This document shows, in pieces, positions 22,449-33,731 of a stretch of DNA of 64,000 nucleotides. A program made the position numbers and the translations under genes. Under the pieces are notes generated by a model. That model worked only from the letters and a program-made list of their open reading frames with translations, ran no database searches and was not told where the DNA came from. The first letter of the stretch is position 1. Each line of letters opens with the position of its first letter. Source of the stretch: Poa pratensis (lineage: Eukaryota; Streptophyta; Magnoliopsida; Poales; Poaceae); contig CAMZMU010000027.1 in assembly GCA_947311845.1 (NCBI GenBank), forward strand, positions 78,406,825-78,470,824, read 5' to 3'.

Positions 22449-23347
22449 CTTCTATACCATTGACGAACGCTGCAATGGCTCATTTGCCATCAAACAAGGC
22501 TCTATTTTCAGCAATGACGAACGCTGTAAGAGGTTAAAATGACTGCTTTGCCCTCAATGGCAAATGAGCAACAATTGTAACATATGTGTAGAAAAAGATT
22601 GCAATCATGTTGTCTCTATTTTCAGCATTTCAGCAAAACTATGGTGAGAACGTATAACAATTTGACATAGTAGTCATCAAACCCGCGCATGGGCTAGCAA
22701 ATTTTGATATTTTGGATCAAGTACTTTTAAACACGTAATAACTTTCCATTTTGATTAGCTGTAGTACTCCATTAAATTTTTGTGCTTTTATTGGCTGAAT
22801 GCATACCACTATATTGCCATGATAACTGTACATTGCATTATTTTGTCAAGCCCAGATAACCTGAAATTTACAACAGACATAAGGAATTAGCTAATTATAT
22901 TGGCTACATGTGTATTGTTATCAGCAGTGACGTGTCTGCTTCAAGCAAACAGCAGTAGCACTAGATTAATTACAGCGATGAATTCGCACTGCCTAATTGA
23001 AAACCTCTAGGTCGTTTTGACGTGGATCAAATCTTCTTTGTACAATCACCTTTGCCCGCATGTGGAGGAACGGGTTGTGTGTTTGCTGGCTTGTGTACGA
23101 CTGATCGTTCGGGTGCGTGGAGAAGAGACGAAAGAGTACGTGATTCTTTTCTGCTTCTTTTCTCTATTCTAAGTTGAGGGTAATATTGGAATTTTTGGAG
23201 AGATTAGCAGAAAAACGGTGACAAGCTAACGATTGACTAATGGCGATGGCAAATAAGCATTAGAATTCGTTTGTATCCGGTATATACACACTGAACCTTT
23301 GTTGGATGGCAAATGAGCTATTGCGGAGGTTGTCAATGGTATAGAAG
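22449..23347. mobile_element. 899 bp element with ~50 bp terminal inverted repeats
   Basis: The first 50 bases (cttctataccattgacgaac onward, 22449-22498) match the reverse complement of 23297-23347 (cttctataccattgacaacc) at roughly 85 percent by eye. The interior has a further copy of the tcaatggcaaatgag motif near 22550. No open frame of note lies inside, so it is non-autonomous. The flanking duplication is unclear. A 20 bp direct repeat (aaatacctaa.gaa.aaaac) lies a little outside both ends. Long TIRs favour a Mutator-like origin, but that is inference. Confidence 0.65.
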
Positions 23348-23802
23348 CAATTATCTCAAAACTAAAATACCTAACGAACAAAACATGGAGTAGCTGAACT
23401 TGTTTCTCCTAGGGAGGCCAACCCAAACCTGTCGGCCGGCCGACCGAACCTTCTGTCGTCTCGTTCCCCTGCCCCCTGCTCTTCTGGGCAGCACAGGCGG
23501 CCGCGGACTCCGGCGCCGCGCTGAGACGGACTCCAGAGCTGGACTCCGGAGACTCTAGCTGCTCCAGTGGCGCTTCCTCCGAGCGGTAGCCGTCAGCGAC
23601 AGAGCTGGTCCAGCATTGCGGGCGGGGCTACTCTAGCACCACGGCCGCGTAGCCCACAGGCCCGGCAGCGACTCCGGCGAGCACGACGCGGAACTCTGGC
23701 AACCAGGTGACCCATTATGCCTGCCGGTTCAGTTTCTCCGTTCGATTTCACTCTCATCTTGGCTCCCTCCCCTAACCCTAGCTTGCGTCTCTGTTCCCGA
23801 CC
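23348..23802 (+). promoter_or_regulatory. GC-rich upstream region of the GRF-like gene
   Basis: From 23420 the composition switches from A/T-rich to GC-rich, as at many grass promoters and 5' UTRs. C/T-rich sequence with ccctaaccctagc lies just before the ATG at 23803. No clear TATA box was identified. The assignment as promoter rests on position and composition only. Confidence 0.35.
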
Positions 23803-24133
23803 ATGGCAGCGTGCGGCATGTCGAAGGGAAGCTCCTCCTCAGTCCCGGCCGGCATGCGCCAAGGGATGAGGCTCCCTCTGGCTGAAGATCCAGGTTGTGG
23901 GTACAAAAGCTTGATCCTGAAGCAGTCGTCGATATCTCTGAACCCTGCCAAATATTCAGCGAAATGCCCTAGGAATGACAGGGACAGAAGGTTGTCGCTC
24001 TGTTCGTTACTGTTCAGACTTCAGAGTCAAGTGCATCATATGGTATTCCTGTTGTTTGATTCAAGCAAGTTGCTAAATTTTTAGATGTTTGGACAGGTGA
24101 AAGACTGGTGCTTCTTCATGTGGCTGGAGAAGT

Positions 24134-27110
24134 ACTTGGACACCTTTAAGATAAAGGGCTTTATTACTTAAAGTTTAAGCATTACATCCGGCCTCTGCAT
24201 ATCAATGTACATAGCCGCAATCCAAGTGAAAAAAATAAAAAGAGTGTGTAGCACTAGACGAATTACAATCATGAAGTGAATAAAGTAGATCGCCAGCACT
24301 GAAGATGAACGCGAACACCTATGGAGGACCATTCCGGCGATCAAGCGACCATCCATGTCGGGTAAAAATATCCCTTGCCACCTCTTCCAAACGTGCACAT
24401 GCCTCCGTAAAGAGGCCTCGATGACCCTCCCGTTGTAAGGTGGACCACGAACGGAGAATACTTGTGCATCGGTAGAGTACCTGCAAACGAGAAACATCTT
24501 TATCATTGAAAACCTTGTCATTTCTACTTAGCCAAAGCGACCATATAACGGCTATCGCTCCCACCCTAATAACAGTTTTATACTTTTTATCAATCCCATG
24601 TAGCCAGTTGACAAAAACATTAGCAACAGACTTTGGTTGATATAAGTTAGACGCTATCTGGATGGATGACCATATAGAACGTGCGAAACTACACTCGAAG
24701 AATAAGTGTTTTATTGTCTCTTGTTGTGGACAAAACATACACTTCGTACTTCCATGCCAATTCCGTTTAACAAGGTTATCCTTATTATAATGACACCCCT
24801 ACGAAGATACCACGTAAATACTTTTATTTTAAGTGGAATCTTCATTTGCCATATTTTTTTATTATTATCGACTGGTACATCGGAATGTACTAACGCCCTA
24901 TACATAGAATCCACGGAGAATTTTCCATTCGCACATAGATTCCAACGAAACTCATCGGGGCCTTGTGTGAGTTGAACGAAGTCAACCGTGCCAACAAGGA
25001 GTTCCAAGACGTTAGTCTCGGCCCAATTAGATCTCGCCTGAACGTCACATTCGGAGGAGAGCACTGCATGACAGTGGCAATGGTATCCCCTTTATGACAC
25101 ACAATATTGTATAGGGCTGGATATTGATCCCGGAGGGTAGTATTACCTAACCATTTGTCCTCCCAGAATCTAATCTCCGTACCATCCTTAATATTAAATA
25201 CCCCGAAGCGAAAGAAATGTTTCTTTGTCGCCATCAGTCCGGCCCAAAAGTGGGAGTCACCAGGTTTCCAGTACACCTGTGATACCGCCTTTGTACCAAT
25301 GTATTTTCTCCTAAGGAGTGTTTGCCATATCCCATCTTAGTAAGCAGCTTAAAAAGCCACTTACCTAGAAGGGATGAATTCTTGACATTAAGGTCATGAA
25401 TACCCAGCCCTCCTGATCTTTAGGCCGACAAACAACATTCCATTTAGCCAGTCGATATTTCTTTTTCTCACCATCTCCTTGCCAAAAGAATCTTGATCGG
25501 AAGTAATCCAATTTATGCAAGACCCCTTTTGGTATTTGGAAGAAGGATATCATATACAGTACCATGTTTGTCACTACCGAATTAATGAGAACCAACCTCC
25601 CACCAAGAGATAGCAATTTTCCTTTCCAACTAGATAGCCTTGCTTGAAGATGTTCCTCGACGTGTCTCCATTCCGCATTAGTCAGTTTCCGATAATGTAT
25701 TGGTATTCCAAGATACAATATTGGAAATTGACCTTGCTCACAGCCAAATATATCGGCATATTGAGCAGCTGCTTCTTGAGCCTCACCGAAGCAAAACAAT
25801 TCACTCTTGTGAAAATTAATTTTCAATCCCGATAATTGCTCGAATGCTGATAATATCAATTTCAGATTCGCTGCTTTATCTAGATCATGTTCCATAAAGA
25901 GGATTGTATCGTCTGCATATTGAAGGATAGATAATCCACCATCGACTAGATGAGGAACTACTCCTTCAATTTGGCCATCCGTCTTTGCTCGTTCAATCAT
26001 GATCGTCAACATATCCGCCACTATATTAAATAGTATAGGCGATAGAGGATCACCTTGCCTTAATCCCTTTTTTGTTTGGAAGTAGCGGCCGACGTCATCA
26101 TTGACTTTTATCGCCACCTACCCCCAGAAACAAAATTTTGAATCAAAACACACCACTCATCCGAGAAGCCTTTCATTCTCAGAGTCTGTAGGAGGAACGG
26201 CCATTTGACCTTATCATAAGCCTTTTCAAAATCGATTTTGAATATCACCCCATTTAGTTTTTTCGTATGCATCTCATGGACGGTCTCGTGTAGAACCACG
26301 ACCCCGTATAGGATATTCCTCCCTTGCATAAAAGCTGTTTGGGTAGGTTTTACCACATGATCAGCCACAGAATTTAACCTAATGGTCGCCACTTTTGTAA
26401 AGATTTTGAAACTAACATTCAAAAGACATATAGGCCGATACTGTTGTATCCTTTCGGCATTCTGAATCTTAGGTAACAAAACGATTTCCCCAAAGTTAAG
26501 GCGAAATAGCTCCAGTTGTCCGACGTGTAAACAGCCAAATAACTCAAGCAAGTCAGACTTGATGATTTCCGAGAAATGCTGGTAGAACTCAGCCGGAAAA
26601 CCATCAGGTCCAGGCGCCTTGTTGTGCTCCATCTGAAAAACCGCCTTGCTTATCTCCTCTTCAGAGAAAGGAGCAGTAAGAAAGTTATTTTCCTCAGAGT
26701 TACTTGGTTAATATCATCCGTTCGAGACTCATCTAGAGTAAAGTTTCCTTCCTCGGGAGCCCCGAACAAACCTTTATAATAGTTCGTGATATATTCCTTG
26801 AGCTGATCCTGTCCTTCGATCAAGCCCTCATCCTGATGAAGAGAATGAATACATTTCTTCCTATGTCTGCCATTAGCAACATTATGTAAGTACTTCGTAT
26901 TCGAATCTCCTTGCAGAAAAAATTGAGCCTTAGATCTTTGGTACCATTTGAACTCTTCTTCCCGCAACATACGACCCACCTGCTCTTTCGAATGCTGTTT
27001 TAGGTCACTCTCATTTGCTGATAAAGGGCGTACTTCTGCTAGTTTATCAAGCTCATCAATAATGGAACACATGCGCTCTTTTTCTTTTTAAGCATACACT
27101 TGGACACCTT
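24134..27110 (-). mobile_element. 5'-truncated L1-type LINE
   Basis: A 13 bp duplication, acttggacacctt, at 24134-24146 and 27098-27110 brackets 2,951 bp. On the minus strand the insert starts inside ORF2, downstream of where the endonuclease would be, and contains reverse transcriptase motifs in order: KAPGPDGFPAEFYQ (about 26620), IFKIDFEKAYDKVKW (about 26230), GLRQGDPLSP (about 26060) and the catalytic QYADDTILF (about 25910). A zf-RVT zinc-binding module (CPQQETIKHLFFECSFARSI) follows near 24730. The 3' end is a short AATAAAGCCCTTTATC tail. Several frameshifts inactivate it. ORF1 and endonuclease are absent, as in most L1 copies. Confidence 0.9.
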
Positions 27111-27180
27111 GGTCACCCTCTCAGCAACTTGGATGATAAACGCGGTGCGAGAAGTTCAGCAACGCGTTGATGCTACGAGG

Positions 27181-27310
27181 GTTGGGCTTGATGCTGCGAG
27201 GGATGGTTTGAGGGTTGAGCTTGATGCTGCGAGGGATGCTTTGAGGGTTGAGCTTGATGCTGCGAGGGATGCTTTAGGGTTGAGCTTGATGCTACGAGGG
27301 CTGAGATTGA
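27181..27310 (+). repeat. 33 bp tandem repeat encoding 11-residue coiled-coil units
   Basis: Units lie at 27181-27213, 27214-27246 and 27247-27278 (32 bp, one base lost), with a partial fourth to about 27310. Each encodes a VELDAARDALR-like unit. An 11-residue period is a hendecad, which supports a nearly straight coiled coil. The single short unit causes the frameshift of the gene. Confidence 0.85.
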
Positions 27311-27413
27311 TGCACTGAAAGCCCAACATTCGAAGCTTCAGTTCTCAGCGTATCTATATGCTTTTGGTTGCTTCATTCTTCTTCTAGTGTTGCTAGTGAG
27401 CCTAGTGAAGTAG

Positions 27414-27857
27414 AATTTTCATGTACGAGGCGGTGCTCCTGCCCCTCATCTGCACCCTGCCGTCGAACTTGACGAACAATTTAGGCTTGGTTGGTTCCAC
27501 TGAGACATTTAGAATTTGGAGAAACCGCTACTTTGCGAAGACGCAATATCTTCATTTCACGTGGTAATATTAGCCAACGAAATTCGATTTCAAAGTGTTA
27601 AGTAACTAAAAAGACATATATTAGCAAGAAGACAAAAGAAACAAGGACATATGATCATTGGCAAACTAAAACGGGGCATGCATACACACGTAATAAGGTT
27701 ATAAGGGGCATACGACCAAATCTTCCCAGCCTCCCACCATGGTCGTCTCCCAGATTGCTCTATTGACAGAAAACGTGAAACTCCGGAGAAAACAACCTGA
27801 TTAATTACATGGCTTCAACAATAAAAAGAACAGTTAATGACATAACTATCATCCAAA
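27414..27857. other. Intergenic, nothing recognised
   Basis: 3' flank of the GRF-like gene followed by A/T-rich sequence. No exon, inverted repeat or transposon end was found. Confidence 0.35.
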
Positions 27858-27948
27858 AAAAGCACGAAATGTAAAAAACGGAAGGCTCGAGCAGTGCCCG
27901 GATTTAAATTAATAAAGCCATCCGGCTAGGTGCAAAAGCACGAAATGT
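27858..27948. mobile_element. 61 bp TSD-flanked retroposon fragment
   Basis: The 15 bp sequence aaaagcacgaaatgt occurs at 27858-27872 and 27934-27948 around 61 bp. The insert contains, on the minus strand, GGATGGCTTTATTAATTTAA, which I recognise from the 3' ends of grass LINE-like elements. It is therefore most likely a severely 5'-truncated retroposon. The orientation is uncertain, because a short A-run lies next to each duplication. Confidence 0.6.
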
Positions 27949-27957
27949 CAGTAAAAG

Positions 27958-29568
27958 AAGAGACTAAATTATAATTTTTGAAACGTGGCAAAAGATTTGC
28001 CTTTTCATGATATAGAAGAAGAGAATTGACCAGTTTATAAAGAAAACTGGCCGAAAACCGATACAACATACAAAACACAACACACCGGCCCCAAGGCCGC
28101 GTTCCAGACGAGTCGGCGGCCAAAACGCCCAAGCGACCAAAGCCACCACCCACACACCTCAACGCAACACGGCGGAGGCAAAAACCGGAGCCGCCGCTCC
28201 GACGTCCACGCCGGGCCCAGGGCCACGCACCACCTAGCCGATGACGAAAAGTGGCAGAGACGCCACGCAGCTCGCCGCCGCCTACCACCAACCCTCCACA
28301 GGTCCCTCCGGCCAGCGAAGCATCCAAGACGAGGTCTCAAGAGACAAACGGCGCAAAAACGCCGACCTCGCCCGATCCCACATGGGATCAAGGTTTCCCC
28401 CAGAAGCTTCCGGGCTAAGGAGTGAGAGACAACACCTCGACGACGTCTTCAAGAAGAACGCAACGCCCTATGGCATCGCCGTCGCCTGCCCTGCACGGCA
28501 ATGGGGGCAAGGCTTTCGCCCGGTGATGAGTCGCAAAGCTCCCGCCCTCCCCATGGACCGGCCAGACCACCGCCGCAAACCCACACGCAGACCGCCAGCC
28601 CCGCGCGCCTGACGTCTGTGGCCACGAACAGAACTAGGTGCCGGGGCCTAAACCGCATCGCGCCGAGCCACTTCCTTGCTCGTGGCGATGAAGACCGCCA
28701 TCTGGGGCCGCCGCCCCGGCTTCCGGGCACCACACCAAGCCGCTGCCCGCCATGAGCCCACAATGGTCCGCCCGTGAACCGCCACGAAGAATCCGTGACG
28801 CTCTCCGTCGAAACCGTCGAAACTGAACAACCGAGTTCAGCCCCCAGCACGCCGCCACGCCTAGGCTCCCCGTCGCCTCGGCGAGAAGTGTCGTCGTACG
28901 GATCATCACCACCAGTCTACCCGATTGCAAAGAAGAGAGCAAATCGGGCATGACCAGCTGCCACCGCGAGCAGGACGACCACACCCGCCGTCAACGCCGA
29001 CACCACCACCACCGCGACCCGCAGTCAGGAACAGCCCACCACTGACGAGGGTCATGGTCGCCCACCTCCAACCTGCCCACACACCGCAATAGCTGCAGAC
29101 CGGAGCAGCGTTGCCGGTCGACTGCAGCCATGCCAGGCTGAGCCGCGCCGCCGCACAAGGATCCTTCAGGCCCAGATCGGGCCCTCCTAGCCCAGATCGG
29201 GCCCGTCCACTCGCGCTGCGGTTAGGGCACCTGGAGCCACGCCCTGCCGCCCAAACGGCCCGGGGCGCCGCCGAGCTCCGACGACCACCGCGGCTAGGGA
29301 AGCCCGCCGCCGGGAGAGGGTCAGGGGCCGCCGCCCCTGCTTGCCCGCGCAGAAGAAATGAGCACCTCCGCTCAGGAGCTCGCCGCCGCGCTTCCTTTGG
29401 AGGCGGGCCTTGCCGCCGCCACGGCCGGAGCCGGCGACGACGGTGGTGAGGAGGCCGGCGTGGGGGGCTGCTGGGCGCGGGGTTGGGGCGCCTTCGGTGT
29501 CGCCCCTGCGAGCGACACGGGAGGTAGGTTATCTGGGCAGCGATCTCTTGGTCAGTAAGAGACTAAAT
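27958..29568 (-). mobile_element. Second GC-rich non-autonomous retroposon, TSD-flanked
   Basis: The 12 bp sequence aagagactaaat at 27958-27969 and 29557-29568 brackets 1,587 bp. On the minus strand the 3' end carries TTATAAACTGGTCAATTCT followed by a short A-rich tail next to the duplication, matching the 3' end of the element at 3469-4946. The GC-rich body also shares the ggggccgccgcccc module (28705, 29325) and a cagatcgggccc motif. Long frames on both strands (such as 28241-28612 and 29111-29449) show no recognisable domain. No reverse transcriptase is encoded. Confidence 0.75.
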
Positions 29569-29953
29569 CATTACTTAGGAAAAAGTTACATTAATTCAAC
29601 AGGATAATTGTCTCTCCAACGCTTCCTCCTTCCTATTGATCAGATCAAAGCCAAACCTAAGTTGACATTTCGCTAGATTTTATCAACGAATCGCTTCACA
29701 TCTATTTCTCGATACAGAACTCTTCAACTATCAGACGCGTGATTTTGTTGACCAAGAAAATCCATTTCAGCAGAAACTTCTATTCCTCGTGTCTGCAAAA
29801 ATTGTATAAATTGATGATTTTTAGGTTCTTCACGCGTCCGTTCCAAGTACCAACCCCCCCTGGTCCGAACGGCTATCATACGACTCACAGGTCCGAACGA
29901 CGACCGGCGACCGCCAATCAGCCACCTCAGATCTCCGGCCGCCGGCGACGTCC
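29569..29953 (+). promoter_or_regulatory. Upstream region of the LITAF-domain gene
   Basis: A/T-rich DNA to about 29850 gives way to a GC-rich leader (29860-29953) ending agatctccggccgccggcgacgtcc just before the ATG. The retroposon at 27970-29556 ends only 385 bp upstream, so it may have displaced distal promoter elements. No TATA box was identified. Confidence 0.35.
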
Positions 29954-32900
29954 ATGGCGACCAAGGCTTCCGCGACTGACGGCGAAGTGCCGGCGCTGGG
30001 TGTCCCGTACAACCCGGTGGAGGTCCAGGGTAGCTACTACTACGCGCCGGACCCCTATGCGGCGGGGAGGGTGCCATCGAACGCGATCTACGCAGGCGCG
30101 CCCAAGGGGGTTCCCCTGCAGCAGACCATGTTCCGCGACACGCCCGCCCCCTTCCACTGCCAGTCCTGCGGCGATGCCGCTGTCACCTCCGTCCGGTGAG
30201 TCCGTAATCTCCCCTCCTTCGGCTTCCCTGTGTTATATTGCGCCGTTAGTAGGGGAAACATATATGACCTTAATTTAGGGCCAATTTGGTTGCAAGAGGA
30301 AAGTATCCCAGGGTTCTAATCCCACAGGGGGATTTTCATGAGCATAGGGGATCCCCTCCCCCACGGGGAGATATCCCCACGTGAGTTTGGACAGCAAGGG
30401 GGAGAGGAAATCACGGTCAGAAAGTGCGAGCAAAAAATATATATCTTGGGAATGTTGATTAGGGGTTAGAAATCCAGCAAAATAAGCATTTGGTTCCATT
30501 AGAAAAGCTCATATGTGTGACTGATCATGCTAAATTATCTTGCTTCTGGAACTTGTCATTCTACTGATCTTGCACAATTAACTTCTATTCACGTTTTCAT
30601 TGGCTAGCTTTAGGAAAACCTGGAGATAAAAAAGTAGAAACAGAGTAATTACTACACAATGTTACTTTTCAAATTATATATGCACTGATTTTTTATATGC
30701 ATGTTCGCCAAAGAAATAGAGGCCACTGAAAATTAAGGTCTGCACCAATACAGTCTACATGTACTGTAGAAGATATCGTGATGACCATCCAAATTCCCCA
30801 TCAAGGGTGCCTGCAATCTTAGACCTAATATGCCACTGGGTGCTATTCTTATCACTATCAATATAACATATAACATAGAAATGCAAAAGTCAAAGACGGG
30901 ACTTTATTTTGCTGCTCAAACCAATTAAAGAGGGTTTCATTGATTTCCTTTGTGGTTTCTACCTACCCTGGCTAATACACAGCATGAATATCGTTATAAA
31001 ATAGGCTGCAGGTGTATCTTCCATGTATTAACTGAGCAGTTTGGATATTGGATACACTGTATCACTTGGTAGTTCCGATAATAATCCTTTGTGCTCAAGT
31101 ATCCAGCAAGATTCCACCACCTATATCTTCTCACCCCCTCGTGCCTTCTTTTTTGTGCGTGAGCTGGTCCTCCATAGTTCTCTGGTCATTGGCCTCTGTA
31201 CACAGGCTCAATGATAATTCGTTGTATGTATTTGTAGAGGCATTCTAATTTCTAATACAAGCTGCGGATTCCATCATCAACGTCACTAGGCGTGGAAGTT
31301 TGGTTGTCATATATGAAATGTCTAGTATTATATCTTATTTTAGACTTTTAGTAAGAGCAAAGATGGCATTCGGGTGATACTTAGTGTCCATGAAGAAACT
31401 AACCGTTAATAGTAAGATACCCGTGCGTTGTCACCGGAAAAACCTTCCGTTTTTCCAAACTTTACTGATTACTTATCTTTCCTTCCTAAACAGAAAGAAA
31501 ACGAATCACAATATTTTACTTTTTTTTCTTGCGATCTATATCAAAAATTTATTTCCTTTCTATCTTCTCCATCTTTCTATAGGGAGATGGGCTGAGGGCC
31601 GGGGAGGTGGATAAAAGAGCACTGCCAACTCTTTAATAGTAAATATAATATAATATCACTGCACACAAATGATTTATGTGTAGTAAGTTGTAACCATACA
31701 AAACTAGCCCAAACAATAGCTAACACACAATCGGTCTATAAGAATTTACACGCACATAGCCAGCAGCAGATCCAAAGTACTACACTACCAGCAGCAGTTT
31801 TGTATCTGAATTTCACAAGCCTACATCTCTAAAGTTGACTGCTCTTACTCTCTGAACTACACACGCGAGGGGGAGGCAGGAGAAGGCCACACACGTGACC
31901 GGTGCAAGCAACCTGGTCGAGGACAGTCCCTCCCCATTTTTCTCTGGCGAGTTGTGGGTGGGACGACTAACGCCGATCACATAGACTTACAACAGCTATA
32001 GCTGGTCCAACTATGATTCCTTTTCTCCATATCAGGTAGTTAGTCCAGCTTATCAATCAATTATCAAGTATGCACCTTGATGCATACATGTAGTCTTCGG
32101 TGGTTCTTTGTGTTCATCATGGAAGTCATCAGTCATCACACAATCCTATTTTGTGTTTGCGTGACCGAGACAACCAAGACATGCCTGTTTTATCCTCATG
32201 AATATCTTAGGTATGTTACGTTTTAAAGCATAACCGTTAAGAATCTTAAGATCAGTAACAAATGGATTATATTTTAGCCTATGTGGAAGCGCGTGGACAG
32301 AAAAAGGAGTTGGACCTGCTAGATCGGTTGGGCCAGTTGGCTTGGTTAGTTGGTTTGGTGAGGTGATCGTTGATCGCGATGGAAATTCTCGGGGTTTGAT
32401 TTGACTACAATTCGTACGACTTGGACCTGCCTAATCGGCTGGGCCAGTTTGTTGGGCCACAAGGGAAATTCTGGACCCGATATCTTCTGGTAGCTCTATT
32501 CGCATTTCCTAGTGTCAGTTATCTCAACGCCGAAAACACCTGTTTGGGAATGCCATGAGCGTGTTGTCTTTTAATTATGGTTACGCAGGGTCCAGATCAA
32601 TAGGTGAAGTTAATAGTCCAATCGAAATGGAAATCACTGGTGCTAATCCTTTTATTATTTACACGTTGAGCAGGTCGAAGCTGAGTCTTGCATCAGTTGT
32701 GGCTTGCATGATGCCATTCATGATGGGCGTTTGCTTCCTGTGCCCTTCCATGGATTGCCTTTGGCACAAATATCACTACTGCCCCAGCTGCGGAGAAAAG
32801 GTTTTGGCATATCCTGTCTTATCTCTTGCTGTTTTCTTGATCTTTTTCTGGTAGGTTTTAACCATTTCTCCGATCTTTGTAGGTAGCTGAGTTCAAGAAG

Positions 32901-32966
32901 GATGATCCATGCCTTGTTGTTGATCCAACTCGCTGGACTGAGCCAAGCTTTGCTGTACCTGCATAG
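29954..32966 (+). CDS. LITAF-domain membrane protein (GILP-like), three exons
   Basis: Exons 29954-30195, 32674-32800 and 32883-32966 join in phase (GT..AG borders at 30196/32673 and 32801/32882) to encode 150 residues ending at TAG 32964-32966. The N-terminal 60 residues are Pro/Tyr-rich. The LITAF zinc-binding domain follows: CQSC at residues 69-72, a hydrophobic Cys/Met-rich membrane-inserting segment at about 86-110, and HYCPSCGEK with cysteines 117 and 120. Such proteins bind one zinc through the two CxxC knuckles and sit on the cytosolic face of membranes. In plants they are linked to control of cell death through LSD1 (GILP). All key cysteines are present and no stop or frameshift was seen, so this is probably functional. 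Intron 1 is 2.5 kb and contains repeats. Confidence 0.88.
30275..30501. mobile_element. Possible Tourist-like MITE in LITAF intron 1
   Basis: TTA trinucleotides at 30275-30277 and 30499-30501 flank about 221 bp. The left end gggccaatttgg and the complement of the right end (ggaaccaaatgc) are imperfect inverted repeats, and inner segments (ggttctaatccc / gatttctaacccc) are also roughly mirrored. TTA is the PIF/Harbinger target. The match is weak, so this is tentative. Confidence 0.35.
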
Positions 32967-33731
32967 CGCACTCACATAAACTGCTCGAATATGTGTTAGA
33001 TTCCAAGCATGGATACATCTTGTGTGATCTGTACATAAATGTCTACTTTTTATATGTCGTTAGCAAGCTATGGCTGTGTTCCTGACGTGAAAAATAAAAA
33101 AATACTAAGTACTTCTTTGAGAGTGTTGTACATAAAGCATGCTTAATTATTTGTTGAGCAAGGAAACTTTAGATTGATAACGCAAATTGCAATGGAATGG
33201 GATAAAAAGGTCCATTTGATGGCCTGCTTCTTTATGGGGTTGGGTACTCTGAGGTAAGACACAATTGAACTTAAAATAAGACAGCTTCGCCTACTCAACT
33301 ACTGCGTGTGACAAACAATAGCTAAAGAGTACAACAAAAATTAACGTAACATGTCTATGTGCATTTGGGTCCAAACATGCACAAATATCTTATATTTTGA
33401 TATGGAGAGAGTACTTACTGTGAAATCAATCATACCCAAAAAAATCATGAACAATGTTGATTTTGAAGATTTTACTCTAACCGGCCCCCCTCCCTAACCT
33501 CCAGATTTAAGCAATCCTGCCTCCGGCAGTGGCAGTAATCACCTTCTCTTGCCCTTGTGGTGTCCATTATCCATTAGACACCTTGAAAAGCTCATTGGCA
33601 TTGGCATAGAGCACGCAAAGAACAACAACGTGTTGTTATACCGCCAGCAACTGCACGCTGACCATCGTTTCTTCCATGCTTCAGCTAAGCATCTCTGTTT
33701 AGTTTCTTATCAAGTTTTTAACGAAGTTATG
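32967..33731. other. 3' flank of the LITAF gene
   Basis: It contains the presumed 3' UTR, then A/T-rich DNA. Near 33385-33413 the sequence (atattttgatatggagagagtac) looks like one end of a Stowaway element on the minus strand, without its partner. No gene is seen. Confidence 0.35.

Larger units (their letters stand above)
23803..27413 (+). pseudogene. GRF-zinc-finger-like / coiled-coil / TM gene split by a LINE
   Basis: Exon 1 (from ATG 23803 to about 23990) gives a basic Ser-rich start, then DPGCGYKSLILKQSS and NPAKYSAKCPRND, a degenerate GRF-type zinc finger pattern. A later exon (from 24085 or 24097) adds VKDWCFFMWLEKYLDTL, the aromatic end of that motif, and is cut at 24146 by a 2,951 bp LINE. 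Past the LINE the frame resumes with a coiled coil made of 11-residue repeats (27181-27310), then a C-terminal hydrophobic anchor near 27345-27410, stop TAG 27411-27413. A one-base deletion in the third repeat unit (about 27275) shifts the frame. Proteins of this build are common, mostly uncharacterised and plant-specific; function is unknown. Confidence 0.7.

Noticed and set aside
28241..29449. Several 80-130 codon GC-rich frames as genes
   Set aside because: They lie inside the second retroposon, on both strands, with no recognisable motif or splice structure.
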